Source: Fervidibacter sinensis (GTDB taxonomy: Bacteria > Armatimonadota > Fervidibacteria > Fervidibacterales > Fervidibacteraceae). From it: a stretch of 64,000 nt of DNA. The position numbers were made by a program, and so were the translations under genes. The notes under the pieces are model-generated. The model saw nothing but the letters and a program-made list of their open reading frames with translations, searched no databases and was not told the DNA's origin. The stretch lies in the NCBI GenBank assembly GCA_032161045.1, contig JAVHTH010000010.1; one strand, 5' to 3'. Shown piece after piece: positions 41,941 to 49,335 of this stretch (the first letter of the stretch is position 1; every line of letters starts with the position of its first letter).

Positions 41941-42002
41941 CCTAATGCAGCGTCATCCGAAAATTGACGACTCTTTCCATTGCACTCCATCGGCGCTAAA
42001 CT

Positions 42003-42028
42003 GACTTTGCCGAATACTCTGGCAAGTC
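42003..42028 (+). promoter_or_regulatory. Possible leader hairpin upstream of thrS
   Basis: GACTTTGCC and GGCAAGTC pair with one bulged base over an 8-base loop, about 13 bp before the AAGGAGGG site. No T-box specifier or TGGNACCGCG-type antiterminator sequence is visible. Confidence 0.3.
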
Positions 42029-42056
42029 ATCAGAGTTTAAGGAGGGAAAGCATTGC

Positions 42057-43985
42057 ATGGCAAAAGTCAAGGTCACGCTGCCCGACGGGAGCGTGAGGGA
42101 ATACGACTCGCAAGTAACGCCGTTGCAAGTTCTCAGAGATTGGAAACCCGAAAGCGAAGATGAATTTTTGCTCGCGGAAGTTAATGGGCAAATTTGGGAC
42201 TTATTCCGCCCTTTACCCGAAGGCGAATTGAGTTTGAAGTTCTTGACCTTCAATGACCCACCCGCTCGCGACGCTTACCGCCACACTGCTTCGCACATCC
42301 TCGCCCATGCCGTTAAGGAACTTTTCCCTGAAGCAAAACTTGCCATCGGTCCGGCAATTGAGGATGGCTACTACTACGACTTTGATGTTCCCCGTCCATT
42401 TACGCCCGAAGATTTAGAACGCATTGAGCAGAAGATGAAAGAAATCGTCGCCGCTGACTATCCGCTGGAACGATTGGAGTTGACAAAGGAAGAGGCGCGA
42501 AAGTTACTGGAGGAAATGGGCGAAACTTACAAACTGGAACTGCTTGACGAAATCCCTGACGAACGGGTCAGTTTCTACCGCCAAAACGGTTTCATTGACC
42601 TTTGTCGTGGTCCGCATGTCCCGAGCACTGGTCGCATTAAGGCTTTTAAATTGCTGAGCGCTTCCGGCGCTTATTGGCGCGGTGATGAACGCAACCCTAT
42701 GCTACAGCGGATTTACGGGACTTGCTTCCCGACAGAGGAGCAATTGCAAGAGTTCCTAACTCGCCTTGAAGAAGCACAGAAGCGAGACCACAGGAAGTTG
42801 GGGCGCGAATTGAATTTGTTCATCATTGACGAAACTATCGGTTCAGGTTTGGTGCTTTGGTTACCGAACGGCGCTTTGGTTCGCAAGCAAATTGAGGACT
42901 TCTGGCGCGAGCAGCATCTTAAGCGAGGTTACCAAATTGTTTTCACGCCCCACATCGCACGCGATGAACTTTGGCAACGCAGCGGTCACCTTGACCTTTA
43001 CAGTGAGTTCATGTTCCCGACAATGCAAATTGAAGCGCACAAGTATCTGCTCAAGCCGATGAACTGCCCGTTCCACATCACGATTTACAAGACGCAAACA
43101 CGAAGTTACCGGGATTTGCCCATCCGCTACTGCGAACTTGGGACAGTTTATCGTTACGAACGGTCTGGAGTTTTGCACGGGCTTTTGAGGGTTCGCGGTT
43201 TCACTCAGGACGATGCCCACATTTTTTGCACTCCCGATCAAGTGAAGGAGGAAGTGAAAAACGCAGTTCAGTTTGCTTTGTTCATACTTCGGACTTTTGG
43301 TTTCACCGAGTTTGAGGTTAAAATTGCCACTCGCCCTGAGGGCAAATTTGCGGGCACTTTAGAAGGATGGGAACGAGCCGAACGAGAATTGCAAGAGGTC
43401 GCGCAAGAGTTGGGCTTGGACTATGAACTTGACATCGGCGGCGGTGCTTTTTACGGTCCGAAGATTGACATCTTCTTGCGCGATTGCTTGGGGCGGCGTT
43501 GGCAATGCTCCACCATCCAGTTAGACTTCAACTTGCCAGAAAGGCTTGATGTCAACTACATTGGTCCTGATAACAAGGAACACAGGGTTGTCATGGTGCA
43601 CCGCGCACTGCTTGGTTCAATGGAACGGTTCGTGGCGGTCTTGACGGAACATTATGCAGGGGCGTTCCCTGTTTGGCTCTCACCGATCCAAGTTGCGGTG
43701 CTTCCGATTTCCGAACGACATTTGCCATACGCAATGCAAGTTGCCGAACGACTGCAAGCGGAAGGAGCGAGGGTGGAAGTTTTGGCTAAAAGCGAACCGA
43801 TTTCAGGGCGAATATTTGATGCGGAAGCGAGAAAAATTCCTTACATGTTGGTCGTCGGCGACCGAGAGGCACAAGCGGGGGCAGTGGCGGTTCGCGAACG
43901 CGGGCGAAAAGATCACGGCACAATGTCGCTTGACAAATTTGTTGAATGGCTCAAGCCGCAACTTAAACCACCAATTGTGGGGTGA
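42057..43985 (+). CDS. thrS: Threonine--tRNA ligase
   Basis: This 642-residue class II synthetase has all domains. TGS covers about 1-60. The editing domain has TASHILAHAVKELFPEAKLAIGP, the zinc-type HxxxH and SGAYWRGDERNPMLQRIYG (up to about 230). The catalytic core carries motif 2 (YRYERSGVLHGLLRVRGFTQDDAHIF, about 364-389) and Zn ligands Cys/His in MNCPFH. The C-terminal anticodon-binding domain covers about 540-640. AAGGAGGG lies 11 nt before ATG. The stop codon overlaps the ATG of the Uma2-like gene (TGATG). Confidence 0.96.
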   Translation: MAKVKVTLPDGSVREYDSQVTPLQVLRDWKPESEDEFLLAEVNGQIWDLFRPLPEGELSLKFLTFNDPPARDAYRHTASHILAHAVKELFPEAKLAIGPAIEDGYYYDFDVPRPFTPEDLERIEQKMKEIVAADYPLERLELTKEEARKLLEEMGETYKLELLDEIPDERVSFYRQNGFIDLCRGPHVPSTGRIKAFKLLSASGAYWRGDERNPMLQRIYGTCFPTEEQLQEFLTRLEEAQKRDHRKLGRELNLFIIDETIGSGLVLWLPNGALVRKQIEDFWREQHLKRGYQIVFTPHIARDELWQRSGHLDLYSEFMFPTMQIEAHKYLLKPMNCPFHITIYKTQTRSYRDLPIRYCELGTVYRYERSGVLHGLLRVRGFTQDDAHIFCTPDQVKEEVKNAVQFALFILRTFGFTEFEVKIATRPEGKFAGTLEGWERAERELQEVAQELGLDYELDIGGGAFYGPKIDIFLRDCLGRRWQCSTIQLDFNLPERLDVNYIGPDNKEHRVVMVHRALLGSMERFVAVLTEHYAGAFPVWLSPIQVAVLPISERHLPYAMQVAERLQAEGARVEVLAKSEPISGRIFDAEARKIPYMLVVGDREAQAGAVAVRERGRKDHGTMSLDKFVEWLKPQLKPPIVG

Positions 43986-44542
43986 TGGCGATGGCGGAAA
44001 CCACTACTGCGAAACGGAAGATGACCGAAGAGGAATTCATGCGCTTGCCCGATGATGGTCGCAAGTATGAGTTGGTGGATGGGGAGGCGAAAGAAGTGCC
44101 AGCAGGGTTTGAGCATGATGTCATCGTGATGCGCATAGGTTTCCTAATGTATCCCTTCGCCCAGAAGGTTGGCTACTTAGCAGCATCCAGTGCAGGATTC
44201 CGCATGGTAACAGGAAACATTCGTTCGCCTGATATCTCCTTTGTTTTGCGAGAACGCTTGCCCGAAGGTAAGCCACCAAAAGAGTTTATGGATGGAGCAC
44301 CTGATTTGGCGATTGAGGTTATTTCGCCCAACGAAGATTGGGCGGACATGGGAAGAAAGTTGGGCGAATACTTCATGAGTGGGGCAAAACAGGTTTGGCT
44401 CATTGACCCCGATGCAGTGACAGTGACCGTTTACAAATCCCTCACAGATGTGCAAGTTTTTCATGCCGATGACGAAATCGCGGGAGGCGACCTTTTGCCA
44501 GAGTTTCGGTGCAAGGTCGCTGACCTGATTGCTGTTGAATGA
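43985..44542 (+). CDS. Uma2-family (DUF820) PD-(D/E)XK nuclease-like protein
   Basis: This is a 185-residue cytosolic protein with the Uma2 pattern. It has the N-terminal MTEEEFMRLPDDGRKYELVDGE, a central active-site region IRSPDISFVL (Asp about 83), DLAIEVISPNE (Glu-x-Ile about 106-116) and a late KQVWLIDPDAVTVTVY. These match the D...E-x-K/S nuclease-like core. Uma2 proteins are abundant in Cyanobacteria, Chloroflexi and Armatimonadota, often in mobile contexts, with unclear targets. The overlap with thrS shows co-translation. It separates thrS from infC, which are usually adjacent, so it is probably an insertion. Confidence 0.85.
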   Translation: MAMAETTTAKRKMTEEEFMRLPDDGRKYELVDGEAKEVPAGFEHDVIVMRIGFLMYPFAQKVGYLAASSAGFRMVTGNIRSPDISFVLRERLPEGKPPKEFMDGAPDLAIEVISPNEDWADMGRKLGEYFMSGAKQVWLIDPDAVTVTVYKSLTDVQVFHADDEIAGGDLLPEFRCKVADLIAVE

Positions 44543-44559
44543 GTCAAAATTTTTTGTGG

Positions 44560-44574
44560 AGGTGAAAAGCCATC
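44560..44574 (+). promoter_or_regulatory. Ribosome site and non-AUG (ATC) start of infC
   Basis: GGAGGTGA is followed by AAAGCC and ATC at 44572-44574, in frame with the IF-3 reading frame. No ATG lies in a suitable position. ATC/ATT-type starts on infC are known to let IF-3 repress its own translation. Confidence 0.7.
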
Positions 44575-45267
44575 GCCGACAAAGACGAACAGCGAAAGGA
44601 ATTGCGTGTAAACGAACAAATTCGCATCCCTAAAGTCTTGGTCATTGATGAAAACGGACAAAAACTTGGTGTCATGGACACAAGGGACGCAATTCGGTTG
44701 GCTCGCTCAAAAGGTCTTGACTTGATTGAAGTTGCCCCACATGCTCGTCCCCCAGTTTGTCGGATCATGGACTACGGCAAATTCAAGTATCAGCAGCGGA
44801 AGAAGGAAAAAGAGGCACGCAAGCACCACAAGGAGTTGAAGGAAATCAGGTTGACCCCACAAATGAGTGAACACGATTTGCTTTACCGCGTCAAAAGTGC
44901 CGAAGAGTTTTTGAGGGAGGGACACCGCGTTCGCGTCTTCATGCAGATATGGGGGCGATGGGCTGCCCACACCGAATTGGGCGAAGCGAAATTGCAAGAG
45001 TTCGTCAATCACCTCAGCCATGTCGCCACAGTTGAAACCCCGTTGAGTCATCAGGGTAAGTTGATCGCAATTGTTCTTGCACCCCGAAAAGACGCGAAGC
45101 AAAAGGTTACCACAAGTGTAGCCAAACCTGCTGCGCCAACCCAACCTGCTCAGCCCGCCCAAACCACTCAACAAATGCAACCTCAGCCTGAAACTCCAGA
45201 ACCTGTTTCCGAACCGATACAACCAGAACCCCCAAAAGTCATAGAAGTGTCAAGTGGTGAGGGATAG
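44572..45267 (+). CDS. infC: Translation initiation factor IF-3
   Basis: This is a 231-residue protein. The N-domain (VNEQIRIPKVLVIDENGQKLG to PPVCRIMDYGKFKYQQRKK) and the C-domain (KEIRLTPQMSEHDLLYRVKSAEEFL, about 90 onward) are complete. It binds the 30S subunit and proofreads the start codon. The start is taken as ATC 44572 because of the strong GGAGGTGA at the right distance. A TTG at 44602 is possible but has AAGGA almost touching it. After the family end (IVLAPRKDAKQK) there is an unusual tail of about 55 residues rich in P, Q, T and E. It is followed by rpmI and rplT, the classic IF-3 operon. Confidence 0.92.
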   Translation: MADKDEQRKELRVNEQIRIPKVLVIDENGQKLGVMDTRDAIRLARSKGLDLIEVAPHARPPVCRIMDYGKFKYQQRKKEKEARKHHKELKEIRLTPQMSEHDLLYRVKSAEEFLREGHRVRVFMQIWGRWAAHTELGEAKLQEFVNHLSHVATVETPLSHQGKLIAIVLAPRKDAKQKVTTSVAKPAAPTQPAQPAQTTQQMQPQPETPEPVSEPIQPEPPKVIEVSSGEG

Positions 45268-45384
45268 CGCTGTCGCAAACATTGTGTTATCCTTTTACGC
45301 CGCTGAATGTTGAAGGGGCAAACAGGTTCATTTTGCCTGTCCTGCAAGAAACTACCCGATAAGTATTGAACGGAGGGTTCCGAA

Positions 45385-45588
45385 ATGGCGAAAGGAGCGA
45401 AAACAAAACGAACAGCAGCAAAACGATTCAAAATCACTGGAAGCGGTAAAGTGATTCGGCAGCGTGTAGGCGGTCAGCACTATATGCTCAAGAAAAGCAA
45501 ACGCCGAAAGCGGGATTTGAAACGCACCACAGAGGTGCATCCATCCTACGAGCGAGCATTGAAAGCATTGCTGCCAGGTCAACTCTAA
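45385..45588 (+). CDS. rpmI: 50S ribosomal protein L35
   Basis: This is a 67-residue basic protein with the L35 pattern: AKRFKITGSGKVIRQRVGGQHYMLKKSKRRKRDL. It is a late-assembly protein of the large subunit. CGGAGGGTT precedes ATG. It stands between infC and rplT, with a 117-bp spacer upstream that may hold leader structure; CAGG and CCTG arms near 45320-45340 can pair weakly. Confidence 0.96.
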   Translation: MAKGAKTKRTAAKRFKITGSGKVIRQRVGGQHYMLKKSKRRKRDLKRTTEVHPSYERALKALLPGQL

Positions 45589-45621
45589 CCGCAATCTTCA
45601 ACAAAGTAGAGGTGAACGAAA

Positions 45622-45996
45622 ATGCGAGTTAAAGCGGGAACAGTCACCAGAAGGCGACACAAGAAATGGCTGAAAATGGCTGAAGGTTACTGGGGTCTGA
45701 AGAGCGTCGTCTTTCGCAGGGCGAAGGAGGCTGTCATCCGCGCCCTTAACTTCGCTTATCGTGACCGAAAACAGCGGAAACGAGATTTCAGGCGTTGGTG
45801 GATTGTCAGAATCAATGCTGCCGCTCGGCTTAATGGATTACGTTACAGTGAGTTCATTCATGGCTTGAAACTCGCAGGTGTAGGACTTAACCGTAAGATG
45901 CTCGCCGAGTTAGCAGTTAATGACCCTGATGCTTTTGCTGCCTTGGCACAAAAAGCGAAAGAGGCTCTGGCAAATAAAACCGCAGCCACGGCGTAA
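45622..45996 (+). CDS. rplT: 50S ribosomal protein L20
   Basis: This is a 124-residue rRNA-binding protein. It has the conserved RVKAGTVTRRRHKKWLKMAEGYWG start, the middle RDFRRWWIVRINAAARLNGLRYSEFIHGLKLAGVGLNRKMLAELAVNDP, and a short A/K-rich tail. It is essential early in 50S assembly and often regulates the operon. AGAGGTGAA precedes ATG, 33 bp after rpmI. A terminator follows at 46031. Confidence 0.97.
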   Translation: MRVKAGTVTRRRHKKWLKMAEGYWGLKSVVFRRAKEAVIRALNFAYRDRKQRKRDFRRWWIVRINAAARLNGLRYSEFIHGLKLAGVGLNRKMLAELAVNDPDAFAALAQKAKEALANKTAATA

Positions 45997-46030
45997 AGCA
46001 TTTTTTGCCAGTTCATTTCACACGCCGATC

Positions 46031-46063
46031 AAAGCGTCAGCGTTTACCTCGCTGGCGCTTTTT
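46031..46063 (+). terminator. Rho-independent terminator after rplT
   Basis: AAAGCGTCAGCG (46031-46042) pairs with CGCTGGCGCTTT (46050-46061), including one G-T pair. It is followed by a T run. It closes the infC-rpmI-rplT unit. Confidence 0.8.
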
Positions 46064-46101
46064 CCTTTGTTGCTGTTGCCGAAAAGAAGGGAGTGACCGA
46101 A

Positions 46102-47190
46102 GTGACAATTGAGCACAAGTTGCGGGAGTTGGTTCGCATCTTGGTTGAAACTCCAACCCCGACAGGAAGCGAAAAGGCTTTGTTCCCATTTTTGACAGAC
46201 TACCTGAAGTCGCACGGGTTTGAAGTCAATGAGCAAGAAGTCACGGAAAGACACCCATTAACCCCACCGGGCGAATACAGCAACTTGGTCGCAAAACGGG
46301 GCAAAAGCCGATTGCTGATTTCTGCCCACCTTGATACTTTTCCCGCTTACACTCATCCGCAACCTTACACTTTGCGCGAGGACGGCGATAAGTTGATAGC
46401 GAGGGGTGTGGTTGATATTAAGGGGCAAATCGCTGCATTGCTTCTCGCCATCTCTCAAACGGACGCACCGTGCCAGATTGCTTTCGTTTGTGACGAGGAA
46501 AGGGGTGGGACGGGTTCAAGAAGCCTCAAATTTGATGCCAATGCAGTTCTCGTTCTTGAACCGACCGATTTGAAACCAGTCATCGCTCACGCTGGAGCAG
46601 TTGAGGCAACAGTTGTTTTCTTCGGAAAAGCCGCTCACGGCTCAACCCCTCATTGGGGCGATAGCGCTTTGGAAAAAGCAGTCGCTTTCGCAGACGCATT
46701 GAAAACTCATCCGCTTATCTCCGAACAACGCCACCCGCTTTTTGAGCGAGCACCTCTCATCACGCTGGGAAAGTTGGAAGCGGGAAGCGAAGCGATGGTT
46801 GTGCCAAACAAAGCCTCGCTCAATTTTGATATCCGTGTGCTTCCCGGTTATTCGGCAAAGGCTGTTGCTGATTTGGTGCGAGATTTTGGAGCGAAGTTTA
46901 AAGCCGAGGTGAAAATTGATGACATCGCTGAACCTGTCATTTTGGACGAAAACGAAGACATAGTAAAAACTGTCAAGACGGCTTGTGCCGATGTAATGGG
47001 ACAAGAGCCCCCTGCAATTGGCTATTGGAGTTGGACGGACGCAGTCAATTACATTGAACGCGGCACTCCTGCAGTTGTGTTTGGTGCAGGACACCTTGGA
47101 GTGGCTCACTCGGATGAGGAATGGGTGAAATTAAGCGACTTACTCGCACTGTCGCAAATCCTGAAGAAACTACTGGAAGTCTGGACTTGA
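46102..47190 (+). CDS. M20-family zinc peptidase/deacylase (ArgE/DapE/LysK-like)
   Basis: This is a 362-residue cytosolic metalloenzyme with the M20 site: LISAHLDTFP (His and Asp about 75-79), RGVVDIKGQ (bridging Asp about 106), FVCDEERGGTG (Glu-Glu about 131-132), LEPTD (about 153) and the last His in VAHSDEEWV (about 336). The small, single-lid form and YWSWTDAVNYI resemble LysW-lysine or acetylornithine hydrolases, but the substrate is not certain. No lysW or arg genes are nearby. GTG 46102 is chosen since AAGGGAG lies about 9 nt upstream; GTG 46093 is too close to the site. Confidence 0.83.
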   Translation: MTIEHKLRELVRILVETPTPTGSEKALFPFLTDYLKSHGFEVNEQEVTERHPLTPPGEYSNLVAKRGKSRLLISAHLDTFPAYTHPQPYTLREDGDKLIARGVVDIKGQIAALLLAISQTDAPCQIAFVCDEERGGTGSRSLKFDANAVLVLEPTDLKPVIAHAGAVEATVVFFGKAAHGSTPHWGDSALEKAVAFADALKTHPLISEQRHPLFERAPLITLGKLEAGSEAMVVPNKASLNFDIRVLPGYSAKAVADLVRDFGAKFKAEVKIDDIAEPVILDENEDIVKTVKTACADVMGQEPPAIGYWSWTDAVNYIERGTPAVVFGAGHLGVAHSDEEWVKLSDLLALSQILKKLLEVWT

Positions 47191-47602
47191 CAAAAATTCA
47201 TTGCAAGTTCGTTTCGTGAAGGTTCGTCAGTTCTTGCGGAGTTGTCGCTCGTCTTGCCTCCAGCGGTCGTTAAACTGTCCCTCGGAAATTACCTCTCCTT
47301 GACAACCGAAAAGAAAAATTTGTCCCCGATAGTTACTGAACTTTCGTCGCAACTTTTTATTCAGAGGGTGACTCCTCTGGGCTGCTGAAAAATTCGTCGC
47401 AGTCGGTGGACTGCCCTTTCAAGCAACTGAAAAAGTTGTCCCTGAGGGTGGTTGAACTGTCGTCGCTCACAGAGGGTGAAGTTACGAAGTGGTCCCTGAA
47501 AAGTCAATTTGTCAACATAGGACAGCCTGTGCCTTACACTATGTGGGTGGGCAGGTAAGGCAAGGAATGAGGAGCGTTTGACACAAGTGAGGTGATTCAA
47601 TT
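47191..47602. other. Gene-free interval with small hairpins
   Basis: No coding sequence is supported. The tract holds CAGAGG/CCTCTG (about 47360-47381), GCAGTC/GACTGC (about 47397-47414) and several loose repeats around TCGTCGC and GTTGTCCCT. These look like eroded members of the intergenic palindrome families. No convincing promoter for the GH20 gene was found. Confidence 0.35.
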
Positions 47603-48697
47603 GTGTCGGCGAATTTGAAGAGAAGGGAGGTAGTGACGATGATGGTAAGCTCATTTGTGGGAACATTAGTTGCTGAGGTTGGAACACAGCCGAAAGTAGT
47701 GAGTAAGAAAGAAGAAAGGCAAAGGGCGTTGTGGAAAGCAGTCCACATCATGGCTCCGGCCCCAGATGGCTTGTCACTGCTCATGAGGGCAATTGAAGAG
47801 CAACTTGCGCCTTTGGGCGTCAATGTGATCGTTTTTGAGGTCAATTACAAATTCGCTTTTCGTTCTGACCCTGACCTGAGGATGGAACCAGTTTTGAGTT
47901 ACAAGGATGCTCGCTCGCTTGCCGAACTTTGTCGCAAACTTGGAATCCGTCTTATCCCCGAGTTCAATTGTTTGGGGCATCAATCTTGGAGCAAGACGAC
48001 TTTTCCGCTGCTTGTCAAATACCGCGAGTTTGACGAGACCCCAAACATTCCTCTTGACAATCCGGGAATTTACTGCCGAAGTTGGTGCCCGTTGCACCCG
48101 AAAGTGAACGAGGTCGTTTTCGCGTTGATGGATGAATTGCTTGAAGCATTTCAGGCTGATGCGTTCCATGTGGGCATGGATGAAGTTTTTCTGATTGCAA
48201 GTGATCAATGTCCGAGATGCAAAGGTAAGGATCCTGCGGAACTTTTCGCTAAGGCGGTCAACGATTACCACGAGCATTTGGTCAAGAAGCGAGGCGTTGA
48301 AATGTTGATGTGGGGAGACAGGTTGCTGGATGACAAAGAAATGGGATATGGCAAGTGGGAAGCGAGCCAAAATGGGACAGCACCAGCAATTGACAAAATC
48401 CCGAAGGACATCATCGTTTGCGATTGGCATTACGGGCTTCGGCAAGAATACCCGTCAATACCTTACTTTCAGCAAAAAGGCTTTCGGGTAGTTTCTGCAA
48501 GTTGGAAAGACGAGAAGGCAGCCGTTGCATTCCTCAATTACTCTCGCAAAGTCGCAACTGAGAAGTGGCTCGGTCACATGTGCACAACTTGGGTCAACGG
48601 AACAGATTTCGCTAAGGCGCTTCTTAACATGCAAGACGCTTCAGAGACAGCCAAGCAAGCAGTTAGCGCATTGCGAGCTTGTATGTCTCAATTTTGA
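47603..48697 (+). CDS. Glycoside hydrolase family 20-like protein
   Basis: This is a 364-residue TIM barrel. RLIPEFNCLGHQSW (about 112-125) and FHVGMDEVFLI (about 190-200) match the GH20 core, with the adjacent Asp-Glu pair that polarises the N-acetyl group and protonates the glycosidic oxygen. WGDRLLD and a late WVNGTDF complete the pocket. The typical N-terminal GH20b domain is missing. The N-terminus has a weak hydrophobic segment (VTMMVSSFVGTLVA), so export is uncertain. Likely substrates are beta-N-acetylhexosaminides. GTG 47603 follows GAGGTGA by 7 nt. Confidence 0.75.
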   Translation: MSANLKRREVVTMMVSSFVGTLVAEVGTQPKVVSKKEERQRALWKAVHIMAPAPDGLSLLMRAIEEQLAPLGVNVIVFEVNYKFAFRSDPDLRMEPVLSYKDARSLAELCRKLGIRLIPEFNCLGHQSWSKTTFPLLVKYREFDETPNIPLDNPGIYCRSWCPLHPKVNEVVFALMDELLEAFQADAFHVGMDEVFLIASDQCPRCKGKDPAELFAKAVNDYHEHLVKKRGVEMLMWGDRLLDDKEMGYGKWEASQNGTAPAIDKIPKDIIVCDWHYGLRQEYPSIPYFQQKGFRVVSASWKDEKAAVAFLNYSRKVATEKWLGHMCTTWVNGTDFAKALLNMQDASETAKQAVSALRACMSQF

Positions 48698-48762
48698 CAG
48701 AAGTTGCACATTGTATTGGACGGGAAGCAAGGCACAGATAGATTTAGTTCAAACTTTGGGAG

Positions 48763-48787
48763 GGTGAGGCTCCTGCCGAACTCTTAA
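48763..48787. repeat. Single short palindromic repeat
   Basis: This is a GGAGGGTGAGGCTCCTGCC-type element of the same family as the units at 9836-10115. Its right arm has decayed. It lies between the convergent GH20 and lipoprotein genes. Confidence 0.45.
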
Positions 48788-48827
48788 TTTGGGCTAAAGG
48801 ATTATACCTCTGCACGCAAAAATTTCG

Positions 48828-49274
48828 TCAAAGGTCAGGTCTTTCAGGGGGAGGAATAGGTGCTGGAACGGTGAAAGAAATGCCCCCTGGAGGCTCACCA
48901 GGTTTTGGCGTTTCGTTCCCTTTTGCGTCCTTAGCCCTAACCCAAACTTTGTATGTCTCATCCTGCCCATCATTACGAGTATTCGCCCCTGCCTTTATCG
49001 TCCCTTGGTAAACATTGCCAGTCAAACTCATCGGCACTTTCTCCATTGCCCCATCAGGCTTTTGGACCTCTGCCCAAACTTCTGCTACCCCAGATGGGTC
49101 ACTAACTTGAGCGGAAATTGTCACTTCTCCACCTGTAAAGCGAGTCAGTTTCGTAGGCTCAACTTGAACATTGACAATTGTTGGCGGATTAGTGTCTGGA
49201 GCACCTCCTCCGCCTCCACAACCCCAAAGCCCCATAGTGAAACCAACGCTTAAAATTGCCAATATTCGCTTCAT
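48828..49274 (-). CDS. Ig-like lipoprotein
   Basis: This is a 148-residue exported lipoprotein. The signal peptide ends in the lipobox LWGC (Cys about 19), followed by a Gly run. The mature part (about 35-135) is one all-beta domain with VQVEPTKLTRFTGGEVTISAQVSDPSG and TYKVWVRAKDAKGN, like bacterial Ig/FN3 domains that assess charged surfaces. The tail is rich in P. AAAGGAGGC lies upstream of ATG 49274; the TTG at 49280 is less likely. It follows the giant subtilase locus by 61 bp in the same orientation and may be co-expressed. Function is unknown. Confidence 0.75.
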   Translation of the reverse strand: MKRILAILSVGFTMGLWGCGGGGGAPDTNPPTIVNVQVEPTKLTRFTGGEVTISAQVSDPSGVAEVWAEVQKPDGAMEKVPMSLTGNVYQGTIKAGANTRNDGQDETYKVWVRAKDAKGNETPKPGEPPGGISFTVPAPIPPPERPDL

Positions 49275-49335
49275 CCTCAATGCCTCCTTTCACATTTTGC
49301 TTTCTTTAGCCTTGCAGGAACACGATCCTAAGTTC

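Noticed and set aside
41941..42056. T-box riboswitch upstream of thrS
   Set aside because: The leader is only 116 bp and lacks the T-box sequence and specifier loop. Only a small hairpin is seen.
47191..47602. Structured RNA or small gene before GH20
   Set aside because: Only short, unrelated hairpins and loose repeats are present. No conserved RNA fold or coding signal could be recognised.
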